From the NCBI GenBank assembly GCA_021904315.1, contig CM038920.1:7440001-7504000 (forward strand): 64,000 bases of DNA, given 5' to 3'. Each line of letters opens with the position of its first letter. Position 1 is the first letter of the stretch. Origin of the DNA: Sphagnum magellanicum. Its lineage: Eukaryota; Streptophyta; Sphagnopsida; Sphagnales; Sphagnaceae. The translations under genes were made by a program, and so were the position numbers. The notes beneath the pieces were generated by a model that was given only the letters and a program-made list of their open reading frames with translations, ran no database searches and was not told the DNA's origin. Below are positions 1 through 12,800 of this stretch, in pieces.

Positions 1-2990
1 ATCAACTGGTTATCAACAAGGGTTCAAGGGTAGGATATTTATAACCTACTTGTTGGGTTTGGTTTAAATGACTAAGAATGGGGTGAATTACTTACCCGTC
101 CTGGTAGGTGTTTTGTAGAGACTCAACAAGACCCTTATGCATAACAGTGGGACGTTACCCAAAAAATAACCAAGTAAATTGAGAATTGGGGTTATTAATT
201 TGATGGTCCAATTGATAATTATTGAGTTTACATATTTAATTTTTTTAATATATTGATACCCTGTGTGATCCAACATTAAAATTTATTTGAAAAAAAAAAA
301 AAAAAGACTTACTAGACTGATTATGAAAAGAAAAATCAACACATAGTCAGAATGGCATAACTTGTCTCCACTATTTCAGCTCACATGGGATTGGGCTGAC
401 TGCCATAACTTGCATCCAGTCACAGGGCATAAATCACATGAAAAGGGCTTTCAAGAGCTGGTTATGTCTGGTATCTGGTTTGAGCCCACTGGCTACCGTA
501 CATAATCTTATCACTCCTGAGGCTTGGTTACATGTGATAACCCATGACCCGTAGTAGCTGGTCATGTAATTCATAACTGTGATTTTGAAACAAACTCAAA
601 CAACCCATAATATAACCTACGTTGAACCCAAATGGTTCTTTGCCAGTTCTTTCTTAAAAACCCACTAGTTCTTTAAAAAAATTTCAAAACCCCAAAACCC
701 AAGGTTATAAGTTATATAACAAAATGCACAAGAATTGCCTAACACTGGTAAACACCTATACACATGTTGCACTAGGGAAGTTGTCCAAAAAAATTCATCA
801 CCCAAAAAGTGAGAGAGAGTGTGTGTGTGTGTGTGTGTCTCTCTCTCTCTCTCTCTCCCCTTCTCACTTGGGTTTACAACTTATAACCAAGAAGGATACT
901 TGGGGGAATTTTGCATCTGTATGTGTCCCACTCAAAAGAAGGGCCATCACTCTATCTACAGTAAGTGTGTTACTGAGAGCCTATCAGTTTTTTAGTGGCC
1001 AGGAACCACGCTCTCGCTGTTCAGGCTTCAAAGCATATTCCTAAATCATGGATCAAATTGTCACGCCAAGAAGACCCCACCAAATCCTACTTGATACAAG
1101 GAAGCGCAGCACAACGCCACCAATGAATGAATCGAGACTTTGTCCCATCCTAAGTGTCGGATATGCAATGTACTCCCCCCTCCCATGTGCCATAACATGG
1201 GGTGGGTTTCTCTAGCAAACATCTTGTTGTTGATAGAACCAACATTTTACATTGTACCATATGACTTGGGGTTTGAGCTTCCCACCTTTCTCCTTGGTTT
1301 GTGGGTTGGAAAGAAGTGAGGGTGGTTTAAGTGGGTCCCAACGAAAAAAGTGAAGAGTGGGGTAGTAGGCACTTTACTTTTGTCAAAAAGAGCTGTTCAT
1401 TGCTAAGCTTGTCATCCACTAGCTCCACTATCCCAACTATTTGAGAGATGTCCTTTCGCCCACTAAGTCCATTATGCCAACCAGTTGGAAGGTGTCCTTT
1501 TGAACCTCAACCACTAGGCTCACTTCAGGTAGTTGTGTTCCCAATGCCCAAAAAGAAATTCAGGGCCCCACTATCATTTGTGATGTGAGTGCTTGACATT
1601 CCATTTCTGGCCAATTCTTCTTCCTCTTGCATAAGCCCAGGAGAACTCATGTCATGATGCTCTCCTTACATATCTTATCAGGTGTATGAGGGTTGTTTAT
1701 TATTATTATTATTATTGGGAACTAAAGAGTTTCCCTGGATTTATTCCAATGGTTTTCACAATTTTGGACAAACCCTCTTGATCGCTAACATGGATACAAA
1801 TAAGCTTCGCATTGCATTGCAAGGAGCAAAATTGAATGGTATCATTTAACTTAGCTTATATTCTTGTGGGCAATTGTGTAAAAAAATGAGGATGATTTAA
1901 ATTTTTAAAAAAAAATCCAATGCAAATCACATGGAGAAGTTTCCTTTGTGTATATGGACTCTGGAGGGCACATTATATATTTGAATATCACTCCTAAAAA
2001 ATAGGTGGAATTTTAGACTTCCTTCTTAAGAGTGACATGATCTTTGACCTACGGATAGGTGTAAGATTGCCGAATTCTTAAGGAGTGGGCTTTTTGAACC
2101 CTCACCCTCTTACACCTTGTGATTGGCATATGTGTATTTACATGATAATGTTTGCCTTGTGCTTTAGAGTGGTTAAATCCAATGGGTAGGGGACATTCCC
2201 AAAATAAGGGGCCAAGAATGGTCTAAATAATGGACCCACACCCATATTTTATCCTCCACAAAAGGTCCACTTGGACTTGGCAGCTTCATCCTTGTCAAAA
2301 TCACAAATACTACATGCCATTCATTATTATATTTATCCTTTTTTGTCCCTCATTTGTTTGCAAAGTTGGTGATCATTTGTCAAGCACACCTATTGGTACT
2401 AGGATATGCACTACAATGAATGAAAGGAAAATAATTTGTCAAGCATATCAACGAGACTAGGACATCTTGCACATACAACTAGGGTTACAAGCCATATCCG
2501 TCCAACATTCAAATGAAAATTCAAAAACACACCAACAAATGGAAACCCTCATGGTTTAGATGCAAGAGTTTTGTCAAGGAGCTTTTCATTTTCATAGCGT
2601 CTACCAGCGTACTTTCACTTTACTAATAACCTTTCTGTCTAAATATGTACAATGTTTCTACCTTTGGTTTTGAGATGGTGGCATCAAGCACCATAGTTGC
2701 CTGGACATAATAATAACTATGAATTTGCACATTTAGAATCACCAACTACTCAAGGCAGCGAAGAGCTTTATGATTTTCTGAGAGTAAACACTTAATAACA
2801 TAAAAAGTTTAATAACTGCAAGAATGGATGTCAAACCATACTTTGAGCACGATTTTTGATACACTAGTTGAAGCAAGGTTTTAAGTGTTTGCTATTCACC
2901 ATCCCAGACTAAATTTTTTGAGTGAGGTTGGAGAAGAGTAATCAACTAAACTTCGATGTGAGGTATATTTTTGCAGGGTCACATACTAAG
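1..2990. other. AT-rich spacer, no gene recognised
   Basis: No reading frame here looks like a conserved protein. The stretch holds simple repeats: a GT run followed by a CT run at about 818-858 and a TTA/ATT run at about 1697-1716. Somewhat less AT-rich blocks at about 380-560 and 1060-1660 look like decayed dispersed repeats, but I could not assign a family or ends. Confidence 0.5.
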
Positions 2991-5150
2991 CACAACTGGA
3001 GATGCTCTTAGATATTGAGTAGGAGGTTTGCATTCCAATCCAAATATCCTTATTACACTGCTAAACATTTTGAACACGTATGGTGATTCCACATGTATAG
3101 GCTTCTTGAAAGATCCACAAGCCAAAGCATCTGTGAAAAAAAGGAAAAAACAATGTCCTCTCTGAATTCACAACACATTTTGTTGCCTATCAAGTGGCCT
3201 GAACTTCAAATCACTTTGTCAAAAGTCATTTGAAATGTTTGTTCCATAAAGCCAGAATTCTGATAGGAGGGGTCCTCAAAGGAGTGCACTGCAAACAATT
3301 GCACATCTTTCCTGGCTAAACAGCAGAATACAGTCATTGCTACAATATTTCTGCCACTTGTTTAACAAGTGCACTGAACCAAAAAAAGAATACAGTGGAT
3401 TCAGGGTCAAGCAAATTGCATGACAAAGGAATTCACATCATCCAGTTCAAAGTAAAGTTTTTCTCTACTTTACTACATGGAGAATGTCCACGGAGTCAAC
3501 TCAATCTTCAAGAGCTGTCCATCCCTGCAGATCAACAGCCACATACAAAATTTCTCTGAGAAAAACTGTGAGCAGCAAATTAGGCCCATAATAAGCTTTT
3601 GGGGCTGACTAGCTGACATATGTCTTCTTGATTGTACATCAACAGCCCAGTTGTATTGCATAATAAGCTGCCTGTTATGTCATTCAGTGTGGAGACAAGT
3701 GATCCATATCCATTCTGCATATGGATGAAATGTGATCTGCATCCACCTGTTGAGCAGCTTACGGATGGAAAGGACACTGATTATGTCCTGTAATACAATT
3801 GAGGCTGTTGGTTACCGGAAGTAGCCATTGTGCTCTCATGCCTCAGCTATTGCTTGTAACCAGCAGCCTCTCACTGGTTACATAGTCCAAATGGAAGCAC
3901 ACCCAAAAGCCACAATTTGGATGCCCAAGAACAATGGCAACTTACATGTCTGTTGTGGAACTCCTCCAGTAAGTTAACTCTCCATCTGCACAAGCAAGTT
4001 GGGAATCACTGTGTGAACAGACTCCACTGATGAAGACACAGAATCCAGACAGGTAGGTTAACACAGGAATTTATGAGCATGGCTAAAAATGAGATTAGTT
4101 ACCTGCCTTTTATTCTGACAATACTACTGCAGCTCTTTTAACTAATATGTTGCAAATGAAGGAAACATATGTTGCACTTTGTTAAAATTTGACATAGCCT
4201 GATTAATGAAAGAAAGTGCATCACAATTCCCAAATCACTCATTTCAGTGAAGACCTAGATCTTTCAAAACGCATGCCAGAATTACCTTAGGGATCTGAGA
4301 AAGCATGAATTTGGGAAATGTCGCTGGAATTAAAAGATCATGCATCAGAGTCATGGAAGTAAGGAACATTCAGGACCATCAAAATAGATGGAATCTGTTC
4401 TCTGACAGAATGAGTCATCATAGCATGCTGAAAATTACCACGTCACATTCACAACATCTAAACCATTGCTGGGCAGATCAGCAGGTGGCTTCACTTCTTA
4501 CTGAATTTAAAAAAAAAAAAAAAAACAAGAAAAAACATGCAATGCACCTCACAAAGGGGGCTGCAGAGTTTAGCATATGTACCACTAGGGCTAAGTTCAA
4601 AGGAGACACAAACTTTGGATCAATGAGAATCACACAAATATACCAATGATAGACAGTGCTCTGCACTTTGCAACATGCATCAGAGTATTGTCAATTTGAC
4701 AGCATTGGCAGATAATTTGATAAAAAAACACTGCCTCTGCTCTTCCTATAAATTTCTGATATCACTTGCATGCTGGTGTACACAGATAGCAAATTCTCTT
4801 CCATTCCAGACCAAAGAGTCTTAACCTAACCTGATATTTGCACATAACAGCTGTTAAACTAGCACATTATTGGGAAAAATAAGAACAGCAGGGTACAACT
4901 GTTTTCCTGAAAGATGCATCCATAATAAACATTGCAGAGAAAAGCCTCCACAGTAACACTTTGAAGGCAGCTATTCTGTCAGTTCTGGCCAAACCAAATG
5001 GAACACAACAAGCATGTCTGTGCTCAAGATCTTGAGAGTATCACTCACAAAATATAATACCATGACTAGCTGCCATTTCTCCTCAATTGATTTCAACAGA
5101 TCTTGAAGGTGGGTGCTGTGAATAGTGTAAAACTATCTGCTATAAAAGTT
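2991..5150. other. Moderate-GC stretch, no gene recognised
   Basis: Base composition here is like the introns and flanks of the MAP70 gene rather than like the AT-rich repeat deserts, so the stretch may be part of a transcribed unit (long introns, untranslated exons or a non-coding RNA). Short frames exist on both strands, but none shows a domain I know and none joins into a convincing spliced product. Confidence 0.35.
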
Positions 5151-5990
5151 CAGGAAAAAAATTATTCAGGAACAAAAGTCTGCAGTCTGGGTCTCTGTTG
5201 CATTTCTGGAAGCAATCGCAAGACTGGGTCATGAACTCGTCTAACTCTCAAGGGGATATGGCTAATAAACAAACTCAAACAACGGGTGTATCCTCGTTCA
5301 AGCTGCAACAAGATTGTGAAGGTAAGCTTCATCTCTATTCAGTTTGCTCCAAACATGCATCTAAGCCCTAGGGTGATTTGGTCCTAACATCAGGAGACCT
5401 AAAACCCTAGACCCTAAACCAGACTCCATCCAGAAACAGTCAACAACAGCATAGTCTTATGGCATTATTTCTGATCGTGCAAGCAAAACACAAGACTAGA
5501 GTTGCGCAAGGTGAAAATGGAGAATACCTTGAAAGTGATAAAAGCGATTTACACGAAGTTTTCGGTCAAGCAGAGAGTCCCCGTTAGCTACTATCTCCTC
5601 CTCACCAGGAATACCGACAGACCCAAATCCAATTCTGATTTCGATCATTGTAATCTTATAACACAACTTGAGCTTACTCTCTGCTCGGGATCATCTGCTG
5701 CCACTGCTCAGTTCTCCACCTCTTCTGCCTCCTTCGGATTTCGAGAAAAAACGTATTGCTTTTCATACTGCGATTCTTCTCTTCAATGTCTTGCCCCTGC
5801 ACTGGCGTCGAGACCATCCACTCCTCCATTTGCACCCTCATCTTCCTCTCTTCAGATTGAACAAAGGCAACCACACAACTCCAAAAGACAGAAGAATTCT
5901 TCAGCAGGATACTGCCTGCAGTCGGATCGAGAAAGATGCTCTAGAATGAGAGCGACCGCCGCAGCCTTCAGCTGCGTTTCCAGTTTGTCT
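5151..5990. other. Possible 5' part of an unidentified gene
   Basis: This GC-richer block shows signals on both strands. On plus, an ATG near 5232 opens a Ser/Gln/Asp-rich frame that ends at a good donor (GAAG/GTAAGC) near 5321. An AG just before GTGAAAATGG near 5511 would continue it for about 25 acidic residues before a stop. On minus, an ATG near 5841 opens about 54 codons ending at a donor-like GTAAGC near 5672, just downstream of the telo-box cluster at 5990-6125. The peptides resemble no family I know. A promoter plus first exon of a small minus-strand gene and a short plus-strand gene are both possible; neither is established. Confidence 0.2.
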
Positions 5991-6125
5991 TTAGGGTTTA
6001 AAGTCAAATGGATTTAGGTCTTCCCGTTTCGTTTTTAGGGTTTAAGCCTCAAATGGGGTTTAGGTTCGTTTTTAGGGTTTAAAACAAATTGGTTTATGTA
6101 TTCAAGGTTGGGTTTTAGGGTGTAA
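5990..6125. promoter_or_regulatory. Cluster of telo-box-like TTTAGGGTTTA motifs in degenerate repeats
   Basis: At least three TTTAGGGTTTA motifs plus GGGTTTAGG and GGGTTTTAGGG variants occur in about 135 bp, within degenerate repeat units of about 37-44 bp. On the minus strand they read AAACCCTAAA, the plant telo-box common in promoters of translation and mitochondrial genes. The motif is directly visible; promoter function for a minus-strand gene below 5990 is inference. A degenerate copy of the same segment lies at 9750-9860, which argues that part of the signal is just a repeat. Confidence 0.4.
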
Positions 6126-7160
6126 GAGCATCTCCACCCCACTGCAGGGGACACTCTTGATATTAAATTTGGCAATAGGATATGTAAATTTTTTTTGTTG
6201 TGCATTAAATATGACAAAAATGTCAAGGCCATGAGGGATCCCTTTTTTTTAAAAAAAATTGTTATGATTTTGATTAGTGATAAAGATTGATTTAAATATA
6301 AAACTTAAATGATCTTTTACAGTTTAAAATGAAAATTTTAATGTTTATGGATGTGGACATTAAATATTAAATGTTAATTTTTTTTAAAAAAAAGTGTAGT
6401 TTACACTTGTGAAGTGGAAATCAGACTGACATGATTTAGGTTTTCTCATTCCATAATGGCCTTGGTGAACATGCATAATGTATTTTCAGGGCATCTTACG
6501 ACGCATAATTTTCTCACCAAACCTGAAGTAGGAGATTTCCTGTAATAAAAAAAACATGGAATTTTTTTTCATAAATTAATTTGGACCATCGTTGTTATGT
6601 ATGGAAAGTTTATGTAAGTGCATATGAGCCATTAATCATTATGCATGGGAAGGCACTAATATTATGTGTTCCCTATACTTTAAAGACTTTTAGGCTGATT
6701 TTTGTATTGTAGTTGGAGGTGTTGGATATCAACATCTTATAAGTTATTTTAAGTTTTAAATATTTGTGCTTTATGCATTTAAATATTTTGGAATCTATGA
6801 GTCTCTTGACTTTAACTTAGTTAAGTAACCCATTGAAAGAGATGTTCACTTTAGTTACGATGGAGTTAATATTTGCATGGGATGATAACCTTGTGCATGT
6901 ATTTTTGCATGTGATATTAAAGAAAGTAATATGTGCATGTGAGGTGTTCAACTCTGATTAGGAGTAACCCAAAGCTTGAGAATTAATTGTAAAGTTTATA
7001 GCAAAATGTGTCACCTTATGATTGGGTGGAGACTTAAAGAGTACATTATAAAATTTGTGTTTTACTCATCTTTGTTATCTTATTGTTCCACTCTCAATTT
7101 TCAACTTACAAGAGGGCATTACAAGGTCAAAATTTTCTTTACAAAAGGTTGTGATTAATC
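6126..7160. other. AT-rich spacer
   Basis: Very AT-rich sequence with homopolymer runs. No coding pattern or repeat structure is recognised. Confidence 0.5.
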
Positions 7161-7177
7161 CAGGCCTCATAAGTTTT
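7161..7177 (+). repeat. Left terminal inverted repeat of the hAT-like element
   Basis: Seventeen bases that recur exactly, inverted, at 9499-9515. The CAG start is usual for hAT ends. Confidence 0.8.
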
Positions 7178-7262
7178 GAGATTTGCTAAAAATAGCCACC
7201 GAGATCTCAAAGTCAAGTCCATTGCAGTCTCAAAACTAACAAAGTTATGCGGGATCACCAGA

Positions 7263-9425
7263 ATGACCAGCAAGAAGGCGACCTCGTTCCAGAAGGCGCA
7301 CGCGTTGGACTTCGCCTTCAAGATCGTCTTGATAGATGTTCATGGTGACATCACGGTCCGATGCTTGTTCTGCTTGTACTAGGGCCGAGATGTGGTCGAG
7401 GTCGGCATCGCGGGGCAGAAGCGTAAGTAGCGCAACGACATCAAATATTTCAGGAAGCCGTCCTCCTCGTTCAAGTACCTTAGTCACCACGAAAGGCAGC
7501 ACACGGCATCGTGGACGAAGTACCAAGGGATGTCAGTCAACCAAAAGAAACAATATTTCAATGGGCGCATCAAGGTGACCAACATGTTGCATCACCACTT
7601 TGATCTAGACAAGGACACGTACGAGTTCTTCATTTGTACCGAGATTATCGATGTCATCATTGGCGACCTTTTCTTTTGCGATGATGAACAACTCAAAAAC
7701 ATTGACGCCGACGCGGTTCGCAAGAAACTCATCGAGAAGTAGAATGAGAAAAAGAATGCGATGAAGCTGTTCTGCAAGGAGAACGATGCGCCCATCTACA
7801 CGGTGACCATCAAGGACATCCTGCACTTCGACCTGGCCATGGACTACGTCGGCATCGGCCTGTCGGAACGACAGACGACGACAGCCATCCAGAAAGCCAA
7901 GGATCGCACAAAGATGGCGAAACTTGCTGGCCTCAATGATCGCATTGTCGGTCAGTACACGCGCGTCCTTGTCGTTGTTGCAATGCAACAGATCGTCGAC
8001 ATCCTTGACGATGAGTCGGTTTGGGCCCTGTCACTGGTTGGTGATGGAAGTGCGCATCACGGCCAGTCGTTCTTCGACATGCGCGTATGTGTTTGCTATC
8101 ATGGCAAGTTGGTCAACTTGCACCTCGTCACGATGCCCTTGTTCGAACACCATTCCACTGTTAACATTTTCAATCTGATCGCCAAGTTCATGGATGCGTT
8201 ATACATCAAGTGGCATGCCAAGCTGATCAGTGTGTCGACGGACGGCGAGAACAGCATGACAGGCCGTCATGCTGGCGTCGTCACCCGCCTTGTCAATTGC
8301 ACCGACAACGATGTGTTGTGCATCTAGTGCGCACCGCATCAGATCGACATTGTGGTTGAGGCGACAGTTGAGGGCATCGACAACGACGTTTGGGTCAAGC
8401 AGGCCTACACATTCTCGGTCTACCTGCGCACATAGGATAACCTGATCATTGCCATGAATGTCAAGTGCCCAAAGAAGACGAATTGTTGGGCGCACTTGGG
8501 CCACCTATTGAACTTCTACAAGTCATATCGCCACCCGCTCTTGGAGCACACCAAGGACAAGCGGTCCAACCTGATGCTGTTGGACCAGTGGTGGATCATC
8601 ACGTACGCAATGGCGCTGGCGATCGACGCAATCAACGTCATGTTGGCCCAATTGCAAGCCAGGTCCTTACTGATCAACCAGCAGGAAACTCTCGTGCATA
8701 ATTTGCTCGGCACGATCATTGCCATGTTTGAGATCGAGTGTGGCGATGCTGACAGTGACAAGGCCCGTGAGGACGACGCCTATGTGCAGCAGGGCTAGTT
8801 ACGCATCTCGACTGTGGCGATTGTCAACCACATCGAGAATCAAGGCTTGTTTGTGCGTGACTACTATGAGCGCCTTGAAATAGCTTATCAACAAAATGTG
8901 ATCAATCACATCGCCACGTACGCGATGGTGTTGATCGTTGGGTTGTAGTCGATTAAGGCTGAGCGGGATGGCGACAATTGCGCGTTGGACAAGGACATGC
9001 CCCCTGTGCTGCCCGCTCAGCTAATCAAGCTGCATCATGGCGTCTTCCTAAAGGATGTGCTGGACCCGTTCCGATAGCATGTCTCCTCATTTTGGTCCGA
9101 GGAGAGTGTGGAGGCAGGTTGAGGCCGAACATCGTGAGCTTCTCCAGCTTTATAACTCCGACACCATCCAACGCGACGTCATTGACAAACACGATCACAC
9201 GACCATGTTCAATGATACGTGGGACTGTGCCCCGGGTCGGTTCAAGCGCCTGCGCTCGTTCTGCGACAGGTTGACAACCGTGCTTGCCAACACAACATTT
9301 GTCGAGTCGAACTTTTTGATCCTGAAATGGGAGTTGGATAAAGTCGCACGGTGCTCATGCACCTGTCGCTTGAAGGAATCTTCCAAACCAAGCAGCACTT
9401 CGTCCTGCAAACGCTTCTGCGTTGA
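7263..9425 (+). pseudogene. Broken hAT-family transposase
   Basis: From ATG 7263 a frame of about 720 codons can be followed to TGA 9423-9425. Order of parts: an N-terminal zinc-finger-like patch (CLFC, later SHHERQH); a middle RNase-H-like transposase core with the well-kept blocks SVWALSLVGDGS, VSTDGENSMTGRHAG and CAPHQID; and a C-terminal hAT dimerisation-type end (TTFVESNFLILKWE, then HLSLEGIF). The frame is interrupted by eight stops, at 7380, 7428, 7740, 8325, 8433, 8796, 8946 and 9075, every one TAG. It also has two frame changes, near 9100-9118 and near 9343. Long uninterrupted stretches between them show that loss of function is fairly recent. Codons are GC-rich at third positions, unlike the host genes nearby. 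hAT assignment is from the C-terminal block, the termini and the overall family resemblance. Confidence 0.75.
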
Positions 9426-9498
9426 ACACAACGAGATCAAATACAACACCATGTGTTGTGTCAAAACTAAGCTAGTTTTGTTAAAGTTTAGATTTCTA

Positions 9499-9515
9499 AA
9501 AACTTATGAGGCCTG
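9499..9515 (-). repeat. Right terminal inverted repeat of the hAT-like element
   Basis: Exact reverse complement of 7161-7177. Complementarity continues loosely inward. Confidence 0.8.
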
Positions 9516-9749
9516 CTTATGTGAGCATTTCATTTTTCAAAACATCCACCGTTGTTCATTGGTTGAACGAACCTTCCATTAATCACATGCATACCGCTGC
9601 CATTTGAATAAAAACACTTTCTTGCTTTACCCTAGGGAAGGCATGCTCTCATAGAGGCCTCCATTCAGCCCTACATCCTTAGGGTATGGCCCTTGAGGCT
9701 ACAAGCCACAAATTAGGGGAGGCCATGTGGAGCATGTTGTCCCCTATCC

Positions 9750-9860
9750 ATATTTATGGTTTAAGACTCAAATGGATCTACATCTTTCCATTTCATTTTG
9801 AAGGTTTAAGGCTAAAGTGGGTTGAGGTTTTGCCCTTTCAATTTGAACTAGGATTTAATC
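9750..9860 (+). repeat. Degenerate copy of the 5990-6080 telo-box segment
   Basis: The order of words (GGTTTAA..CTCAAATGGAT..TTTC..TTTTGAAGGTTTAAGGCT..GGGTT) follows that at 5992-6080 with many substitutions. The two copies lie on either side of the hAT-like element and its AT-rich flanks. Confidence 0.55.
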
Positions 9861-12800
9861 TTTTTTTTTGGGTCCTTTCCACTTCTTTTGCAATGAGGTT
9901 AATCATATCAACATCATTCTTAAAATGTTTCCAAATCAGTCCAGCTCTAGCTAATTTCTTAATCATTCATGCCCAAAGCCGCTTAATTGGTAGGTCAAAA
10001 ACCCATCCATGAATGGTTTTGCAATTGTGACACTCCATTGATTTGTGTCCTTGAATGTTATCAATTGGAGATTTATATTTTCATTATCTAGTGGAGCTTT
10101 TTTGTTCAACTTGGGGAATTAAGTTTTATTAAATGCAATTTTGAACCCTTACATGGTTCATATAAACATATGCTATTTACACCAAAAATATTTCCAATAC
10201 ATTAAAAACATTTACATGGGTGTCTTATGCAACCTTACAAACATCTTTCACACATCCTTGTTTTAGGGTTTATTTATGAAGTCATCAGTTTGAGAGGTTT
10301 CAGGAATTGTTGTTGCTTAAAGAAAAAGGATTGACACAAATTTGTCACATCCTTTTCTTAAATGTTGCCTTGCAATACCATGGATTTGGAAATACTTTGA
10401 AATTAGGTGAATAATGTGTTTATACATAATTCATCAAGTTCTTTCTTGTGTAGAATGTGTTTGTTGGTATAGCATTTGTTTGAATTATTCCCATTTGCAA
10501 TGTTAATGTGTCATTCACCAACAAATTCGGTACAAACTTCTGTTATAACTTCCAATTAAACCCCAAGATTATTTAACTCTCAATAGTTTCATTTGTAAAA
10601 AATATTTATCACATAATTCAAACACTTTATTTACAGGTGTAAACTGTACTTGTATTTAAAACCAAACAAACCCCAATGGGCACAATCTTGAAGGCATACA
10701 CAATAAACATAAAAAGAAAGTAAGCTTATTCCAACTTTCACACATGCATTCTCTCTTCTCATGATGTTGAAAGCTCAGCAAAACGTATAATGACCTTAAG
10801 ATTTAGGTCAATTGAAATCATGATTCAAGGGCTTAAAGGAAAAGGTAAGCTTGAGCTCAATAGCACTCAAGTTTAGTGGAAAAGCCAAATGATTCTCTTG
10901 ACCATGATAGGTTGAACTTCATATTCTATCCTAAGATCAATGCATAACACTTCTGAGGTTCACAACTGGAATGCCCCCACAAAACTGACCTCTATTCTTC
11001 ATGTTCTTCACTGCCTCTACAGACCAAGCCATAAAATCCTGAAAAACATATCTATGAAATCGCAGAGAAATCTCCACAACAACAATCTCAAAAGACAGCA
11101 CAATCTTCTGATGAAACACAACTCCTCAAGCACTGTGAATTTGATCAATTCAAAACAGGGGTCTTTTCTTTTGGCTAACACTATTATTATGTGCAATATC
11201 CTCCATAGTGTGTATAAACTGGCTTCTACACTTCCCATTTACAATCTTTGCAAGTTCTGTGTAGGGTAATGCCCTGGCACCAGGGCATTATGTGATGTAA
11301 TGACCCATGCCTGCCTACAGCAGGTGATGCAAGGGGGCAACCCACAAAAAGAACGGCCCACCAGAGAGGTTTGAGGTTATTAGTTATTACATGTACGCTA
11401 ATGCCATGGCAGCAGGGCATTACCTGGCATAATTAACGGAGGCAGACCAGACTATGGTGCTGACAGCAGGAGGCCTGACCATACTGTCCCACCCTGCACA
11501 AAAGGGCATTTCACAAAGCAGTATGCCTTCTAGCTGGTTTATAACAATTGAGAAATGCAGCTAGGTAGAGAGACATGTAAAGAAGAAATACTTCGGAGTA
11601 AAAGCAAACTCTAGTAAACAACCTGTCCCCGTTGTTTCTGGAGTGCAAAACTAATGCACTCAGAAAATATATATTCACAAAAATCACATAGGTTTCTTGC
11701 ACAGGAGAAAGGAGAAATGATGTACACACAAATCAATGACATAGCTGGCATATTTGCAAGCTTTGCCTTTCTTTGTGTTTTTGCTAATAGTAGTCCTGGG
11801 ACCTGCACTTATTTCAGTAGCAAGTGATGACCAACAAGGTCAGGGAAACATACATGCACTCAACATTGCTGGTTGACCAGACAAAGCAACAACTGAGAAT
11901 ACCTGATGAGTCACCATGTTCCCATGGTACTTTTCACTGAAATATCCAGCAAGATGAAGCAGCAACTGAGCATGATCTGATGGGAGTAGCCATGTTCCCA
12001 TTGCTGCTATTCACTGACGACATGGTAATCCATGTATACTGTTCCAACAGCATACTTTGCCCTCCTCAGAATCATAATCTGGAGAATTACAAATTCTGGT
12101 TGGGTGCCTATTTTACAGATCCTAGATTCCCACAATAGACAGAGCAAAAGACAATTGCATCTCCATGACACTGGCTACGACAGCCAGTGTGAGGAAAAGG
12201 ACTGGTACATAACTCCTCTTACTCAGCAATGACATTAGCCACTTGGCTCCAGTACAGCCTGTTAAAGCACATCAATCAAAAGCATTTCATCAAACTTAGC
12301 ACAGGAACCTACTCAAAAGCAAATTTTGTTAGCACCCTGTTGGGAACAACAGGGAGAGGCACATGTACATTGAACATTTCAAAGGCCTGTGCTATGTCAA
12401 TTTGGATCATATGAAGTCTGAATCTGTCAAGATGTACAGATTTAAGACTGAAAGCGAAAATGAACACAGATGCACCACAATAACTTGAGGGAACCAAGGA
12501 AATGTTTACTCCAAATGCAATAAAGTGGGCATCTTGCTCACCTGAATCATCTCTGCAATCCACAGTACCTGTTCTTCTGGTGTTTGCACCACAGGCATGA
12601 ACTCTTGAAGGAATTTTGGCTAACATATAAATGCTACACATTCAAGGTATTCCATATTGCTAGCAATGCCCAGGTTTATACAACTTCCAACCAGCTGCAG
12701 CTGTGAAAGTCAAGTTGATGCTGAGTACTTTTAGCTCCTCACATTTCTGCACAGCAATGATGGTATGGCAGCCATGTTACATGCTGAACTCCAAGGATGG

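Larger units (their letters stand above)
7161..9515 (+). mobile_element. hAT-like DNA transposon, GC-rich, non-functional
   Basis: The element is about 2.36 kb. It starts CAGGCCTCATAAGTTTT (7161-7177) and ends with the exact reverse complement (9499-9515); the inner terminal bases are also partly complementary. The body holds one transposase-like frame filling most of the element. It is clearly GC-richer than the roughly 30-35% GC sequence on both sides, which suggests recent arrival from a GC-richer genome or an element that has not yet taken on host composition. The 8 bp beside each end (GATTAATC and CTTATGTG) do not match, so no target-site duplication is visible; the flanks may be eroded or the true ends may lie slightly elsewhere. 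The protein resembles a transposase family I remember as abundant in Phytophthora and other oomycetes; that link is from memory. Confidence 0.75.

Noticed and set aside
5502-6017. Plus-strand open frame of 171 codons
   Set aside because: It runs through the pyrimidine-rich block into the telo-box repeats, and the protein has no family features.
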